Part shown: piece after piece, positions 60,939 through 64,000 of the stretch
Layout: every line of letters starts with the position of its first letter
Position numbering within the stretch: position 1 is the stretch's first letter
From: Halorubrum alkaliphilum
GTDB taxonomy: Archaea; Halobacteriota; Halobacteria; Halobacteriales; Haloferacaceae
Assembly (NCBI RefSeq): GCF_017873815.1
Contig: NZ_JAGGKQ010000007.1
Location: 62,001 to 126,000 of the forward strand
DNA: 64,000 nucleotides
Direction of reading: 5' to 3'
Program-made: the position numbers and the translations under genes
Notes under the pieces: model-generated
Told to the model about the DNA's origin: nothing
What the model saw: only the letters and a program-made list of their open reading frames with translations
Database searches by the model: none

Positions 60939-61892
60939 ATGGCTCGGTTCGCGTTCAGGCTCGTCGCGGCGACAGTGGGCGTCGGTCTCATCGTCGCGTA
61001 CCTGCTCGCGGCGCTGCTCGTCGTCGAGGGGATGAGATATCTCGGATCGCTCCTGCCGAGCCTCGTCGAGCTGGTCGCGCTACTCGTCGTCGCGACGCTC
61101 GTGTCGACGTACGTCGGCTATCGCTTCGGAACGTCGCGTCTGGTCGCCGCCATCGAGACGGACCGCCTGTCGCGCGAACGAACCCCGCAGCTCCACCGAC
61201 GACTCGACGGGCTCGTCGCCCGGATGGACGTCGACCGGCCGGCGCTGTACGTCGCGGACCTCCGAGCGCCGAACGCCTTCGCGGTCGGCGGCTCCGAGGG
61301 CGGCGCGCTCGTGGTCGACCGGTCGCTGTTCCGGCTGTTGCCGCCGCCGGAGCTTGGAGGAATCCTCGCACACGAGCTCGCCCATCTGGAGGGAAACGAC
61401 GGCCTCACTGCCGCGATCGTCGACGGCTTCGCTCGGACCGCTACCGGGATCGTAACGCTCGCGGCGCTGCCGGCGTTGCTGTCGCTTTCCGGACTCGCCC
61501 ACGGCACGGCGTGGATCCGCGGACGCCCGGGTGATCGGTCCGGTCTCTTCGCGCGGCTCCACCGGACGCTCTCGAACGCGTTGTTCGCCGGCTTCGTGCT
61601 CGCGACGCTGCTCGTTCGGGCGCGCTCACGACGACGGGAGTTCGCGGCCGACGACCGCGCCGCGGAGGTGACGGGCGATCCGATGGCGCTCGCGCGGGCA
61701 CTCCGACGGATCGAGCGCGCGACCGAGCCGACGTGGCCGTTCGCGCCCGTCTCCACACGGAAACGGACCGACGATCCGGCCGAGCGCTGGCTGTCGACAC
61801 ACCCCTCGACCGACGAGCGCGTCGAGCGCCTGCGCCAGCGGGCCGCGTCGCAGGAGTCGGGACAGCGGATCCCGCTCGGACCGTCGGAGTGA
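60939..61892 (+). CDS. M48-family (HtpX-like) membrane metalloprotease
   Basis: 317 residues. Two N-terminal helices (about 8-30 and 40-60), then the zinc motif [10 protein letters not shown] ([11 protein letters not shown] near 146), one or two further helices, and the third ligand in [34 protein letters not shown] and the C-terminal [15 protein letters not shown] are typical HtpX features. It is a membrane quality-control protease facing the cytosol. The ATG at 60939 is set by GGGTTTGAC about 27 nt upstream. Confidence 0.9.
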   Translation: MARFAFRLVAATVGVGLIVAYLLAALLVVEGMRYLGSLLPSLVELVALLVVATLVSTYVGYRFGTSRLVAAIETDRLSRERTPQLHRRLDGLVARMDVDRPALYVADLRAPNAFAVGGSEGGALVVDRSLFRLLPPPELGGILAHELAHLEGNDGLTAAIVDGFARTATGIVTLAALPALLSLSGLAHGTAWIRGRPGDRSGLFARLHRTLSNALFAGFVLATLLVRARSRRREFAADDRAAEVTGDPMALARALRRIERATEPTWPFAPVSTRKRTDDPAERWLSTHPSTDERVERLRQRAASQESGQRIPLGPSE

Positions 61893-61930
61893 ATCGCCGG
61901 AGGCGAGCGGTCTCTCGTTGTAAGCAACAC

Positions 61931-61975
61931 GAACCGTGTAACGTCGAACCGTGTAACGTCGAACCATGTAACTTC
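61931..61975 (+). repeat. 15-bp tandem repeat upstream of nadA
   Basis: gaaccgtgtaacgtc is present twice exactly (61931-61960), then once with two changes (61961-61975), then its first five bases again. It lies in the 185-bp space before nadA, about 100 bp from the promoter. Confidence 0.9.
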
Positions 61976-62047
61976 GAACCGGCTATGAGAACGATCGGTA
62001 CCGACCATAGGAAAGTATTGAAGACGAATATTTTTCAACGTGCGTCC

Positions 62048-62053
62048 TATAAC
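62048..62053 (+). promoter_or_regulatory. TATA box of the nad operon
   Basis: TATAAC is centred 27 nt before the ATG at 62078 in an AT-rich segment. It excludes the long upstream open frame. Confidence 0.6.
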
Positions 62054-62077
62054 ACTCTATTACGAACGTATTCGCTT

Positions 62078-63208
62078 ATGACAGCAATGAACACTGCGGA
62101 ATTCGAGACTGACCTCAGTCTCTTCAAATACGACCATCTCGAACAGCTCCCTCCGGAGTATCGGGGACTCACGGAGGACGCGCGAACGAACCGTATCGAG
62201 GCCGCGCTACGGACTCTCGGCGACGACGTGGTGATACTGGGCCACAACTATCAGCGACGAGAGATAGTCGAGCACGCCGACTTCGTCGGCGACTCCTACC
62301 AGCTGAGCAAGGAGGCTGCCGCCGCCGACGCCGAGTACGTCGTCTTCGGCGGAGTCACGTTCATGGCCGAGTCCGCGGACGTCATCACCGATCCCGATCA
62401 GACGGTCCTGCTTCCGAGCATGGAGGCATCCTGTCCGATGGCCGGGATGGCCGAGGCGCTCCAAGTCGACGCGGCGTGGGAGGAACTCACTGCCGAGACC
62501 GACGCGGACGTGATCCCGGTGACCTATATGAACAGCTACGCCGACCTCAAGGCGTTCTGTGCCGAGCAGGGCGGGCTAGTCTGTACGTCCTCGAACGCAC
62601 ACGAGGCGTTCGAGTACGCCCTCGATCGGGGCGACAAGGTGCTGTTCCTCCCGGACAAACACCTCGGGGAGAACACGGCGCACCGTCTCGGGCTGGAAGA
62701 GGAGATCGCACGGTGGGACCCGTGGGCCGCGGAGTCGGCCGACGCGAGCAGCGTCGTCGAGAACGACGTGATCCTCTGGGACGGCTACTGTCAGGTCCAC
62801 GAGCGCTTCCGCGAGTCACACGTCGAATCGGTCCGCGAGGAACACGACGACGTCGACGTGGTCGTCCACCCCGAGTGTCGTCGAGAGGTCGTCGAGGCGG
62901 CCGACGTGGTCGGATCCACCGCGACGATTCGTGAAACAGTCGCAAACGCCGATGCCGGCGACACGTGGGCGATCGGGACCGAGATCCACCTCGCCAACCA
63001 CCTCGGGCGCTGGCATCCCGAGGTGAATGTCGTCCCGCTGTGTGGCGACGCCTGTATGGACTGTAACGCGATGCGACAGATCGACCCCAACTACCTCGCG
63101 TGGATCCTCGAAGAGCTGGCCGCGGGTCGCGAACACAACGTCATCGAGGTCGCGCCGGAGGAAAAGGAGCTCGCACGGGTCGCGCTCGACCGAATGTTAG
63201 AGATCTGA
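62078..63208 (+). CDS. nadA: quinolinate synthase
   Basis: 376 residues, the long (Bacillus-type) NadA. It condenses iminoaspartate with dihydroxyacetone phosphate to quinolinate using a [4Fe-4S] cluster. Substrate segments are [20 protein letters not shown] and [13 protein letters not shown]. Candidate cluster cysteines are Cys119 (EASCPMAG), Cys267 (VHPEC) and those of DACMDC (326, 329). The ATG at 62078 is preferred by the TATA box, with 62087 as alternative. nadB follows after 3 bp. Confidence 0.95.
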   Translation: MTAMNTAEFETDLSLFKYDHLEQLPPEYRGLTEDARTNRIEAALRTLGDDVVILGHNYQRREIVEHADFVGDSYQLSKEAAAADAEYVVFGGVTFMAESADVITDPDQTVLLPSMEASCPMAGMAEALQVDAAWEELTAETDADVIPVTYMNSYADLKAFCAEQGGLVCTSSNAHEAFEYALDRGDKVLFLPDKHLGENTAHRLGLEEEIARWDPWAAESADASSVVENDVILWDGYCQVHERFRESHVESVREEHDDVDVVVHPECRREVVEAADVVGSTATIRETVANADAGDTWAIGTEIHLANHLGRWHPEVNVVPLCGDACMDCNAMRQIDPNYLAWILEELAAGREHNVIEVAPEEKELARVALDRMLEI

Positions 63209-63211
63209 TCC

Positions 63212-64000
63212 ATGACCGGACACGAGACCACGGACGTTCTCGTCGTCGGATCGGGGATCGCCGGGCTCGCGGCCGCCCTCGCCGCGGCCCGCGAGGGGAA
63301 CGAGGTCGTCGTCGCGACGAAGGCCACCCGTCCGGAGGCGGCGTCCTCCTGGTGGGCACAGGGCGGTATCGCAGTCGCTCGCGATCACCCGGATCGGTTC
63401 AGACGGGACATCGTCGCCGCCTCGGACGACACGGCCGACCCGGACGCCGTCGACGTGCTCGTCGAGAACGCGAACGACGCCGTACACGACGTGCTCGTCG
63501 AGACGCTCGACGTGGCGTTCGACGCCGCGACCGAGGGTCGCGCAGCGACCGACCGAACGGTCCTCGGGGAACGTCTCGACGGCGACGGCGGCTTCGACTT
63601 CGGTCGGGAGGCGGGTCACGGCGAGGACCGTATCCTTCACGTCGGTGCCGAGACGGGCAAGCACGTCCACGTCCCGTTGTTGAACCACGTTGCCGACCGT
63701 GAGGGCGTGACGGTACGGACCGGCGTCGCCGCACTGGACCTGATCCGTCACGAGGGGCGAGTCCACGGCGCTATCGTGGAGTCCGACGGCGGTTGCGCTC
63801 CCGTCTACGCCGGTTCGACCGTGCTGGCGACCGGGGGGATCGGCGACCTCTTCGCCCGTTCCACGAATCCTTCGGGTGCTACCGGCGACGGCGTCGCAAT
63901 GGCGGCTCTCGCCGGGGCGGACGTGACGGATATGGAGTTCGTTCAGTTCCACCCGACCGCGTACGCCGCGGGTCCGGAGGAGGAGACCTTCCTCGTCAGC
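63212..64000 (+). CDS. nadB: L-aspartate oxidase, cut by the right window edge
   Basis: The first 263 residues are present. The FAD-binding Rossmann motif VLVVGSGIAGLAAALAAARE is at the N-terminus, then the family segments SSWWAQGGIAVA, VGAETGKHVHV, ATGGIGDLF, NPSGATGDGVAMA and EFVQFHPTAY. It oxidises aspartate to iminoaspartate, the substrate of NadA encoded immediately upstream. The rest lies beyond the window. Confidence 0.93.
   Translation, partial: MTGHETTDVLVVGSGIAGLAAALAAAREGNEVVVATKATRPEAASSWWAQGGIAVARDHPDRFRRDIVAASDDTADPDAVDVLVENANDAVHDVLVETLDVAFDAATEGRAATDRTVLGERLDGDGGFDFGREAGHGEDRILHVGAETGKHVHVPLLNHVADREGVTVRTGVAALDLIRHEGRVHGAIVESDGGCAPVYAGSTVLATGGIGDLFARSTNPSGATGDGVAMAALAGADVTDMEFVQFHPTAYAAGPEEETFLVS

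Noticed and set aside
61733-62077. Upstream extension of nadA
   Set aside because: It overlaps the M48 gene in another frame and contains the tandem repeat and the TATA box of nadA.

Overview
The window is chromosomal DNA of a halophilic archaeon, most likely a Halorubrum-like member of the Haloferacales. This rests on very high G+C, strongly acidic predicted proteins, twin-arginine signals with lipoboxes on secreted proteins, mostly leaderless genes with a TATA-like box about 27 nt before the start codon, and haloarchaeal markers: archaeal HMG-CoA synthase, S19e, a SAMP-type ubiquitin-like protein, CofE/Mer, GHMP-type shikimate kinase and a CbaDBAC ba3 oxidase. No tRNA, rRNA, transposase or CRISPR array was recognised. 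Coding density is high; only three gene-free stretches exceed 300 bp (3559-4012, 18384-19170, 36135-36560).

Layout. 1-9.9 kb: truncated Rieske protein, PEP carboxylase, S19e, HMG-CoA synthase, a large pilin-like surface protein, a nucleoside phosphorylase and CspA. 10-15 kb: membrane-anchored phospholipase-D-like protein, RecJ-like DHH protein, a JAMM protease overlapping a RibL-type FAD synthase. 15-30 kb: a respiratory, copper and thiol-redox island with a CtaA-half/CtaB fusion, a Cu P-type ATPase, the ba3 oxidase operon (including a 56-residue CbaD), SCO1, a DsbD_2-type protein, CcdA+TlpA, thioredoxin and a VKOR-like protein. These genes form a coherent set for heme A/O synthesis, copper loading and disulfide handling of the oxidase. 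30-44.5 kb: ABC exporter operon, a prenyl-synthase-like protein without aspartate motifs, TetR regulator, GNAT plus ornithine cyclodeaminase-type enzyme, S2P protease, a chemotaxis-type transducer and the Mer-CofE F420 pair. 44.6-52.6 kb: an orphan cysteine-rich TAT lipoprotein, shikimate kinase/chorismate mutase, glycerophosphodiesterase, chromate transporter and small haloarchaeal families. 52.8-58.8 kb: a pst-phoU phosphate operon ending in an ArsC/LMW-phosphatase-like gene. 58.8-64 kb: GNAT/SAMP2-like pair, M29 and M48 peptidases, and nadA-nadB running off the right edge.

The most unusual sequence is non-coding. At 18.4-19.2 kb, between a SelT/W-like gene and the Cu-ATPase, a long-range stem encloses four perfect hairpins that all have three-nucleotide loops. 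It is followed by a 26-bp perfect palindrome and a 12-bp-arm hairpin, and the block is bounded by short inverted repeats resembling IS6-family ends. A compact relative with the same conserved blocks lies at 36.26-36.5 kb. A second theme is short tandem duplications (15-30 bp), mostly at gene starts and stops, one of which gives an acetyltransferase six alternative in-frame start codons.
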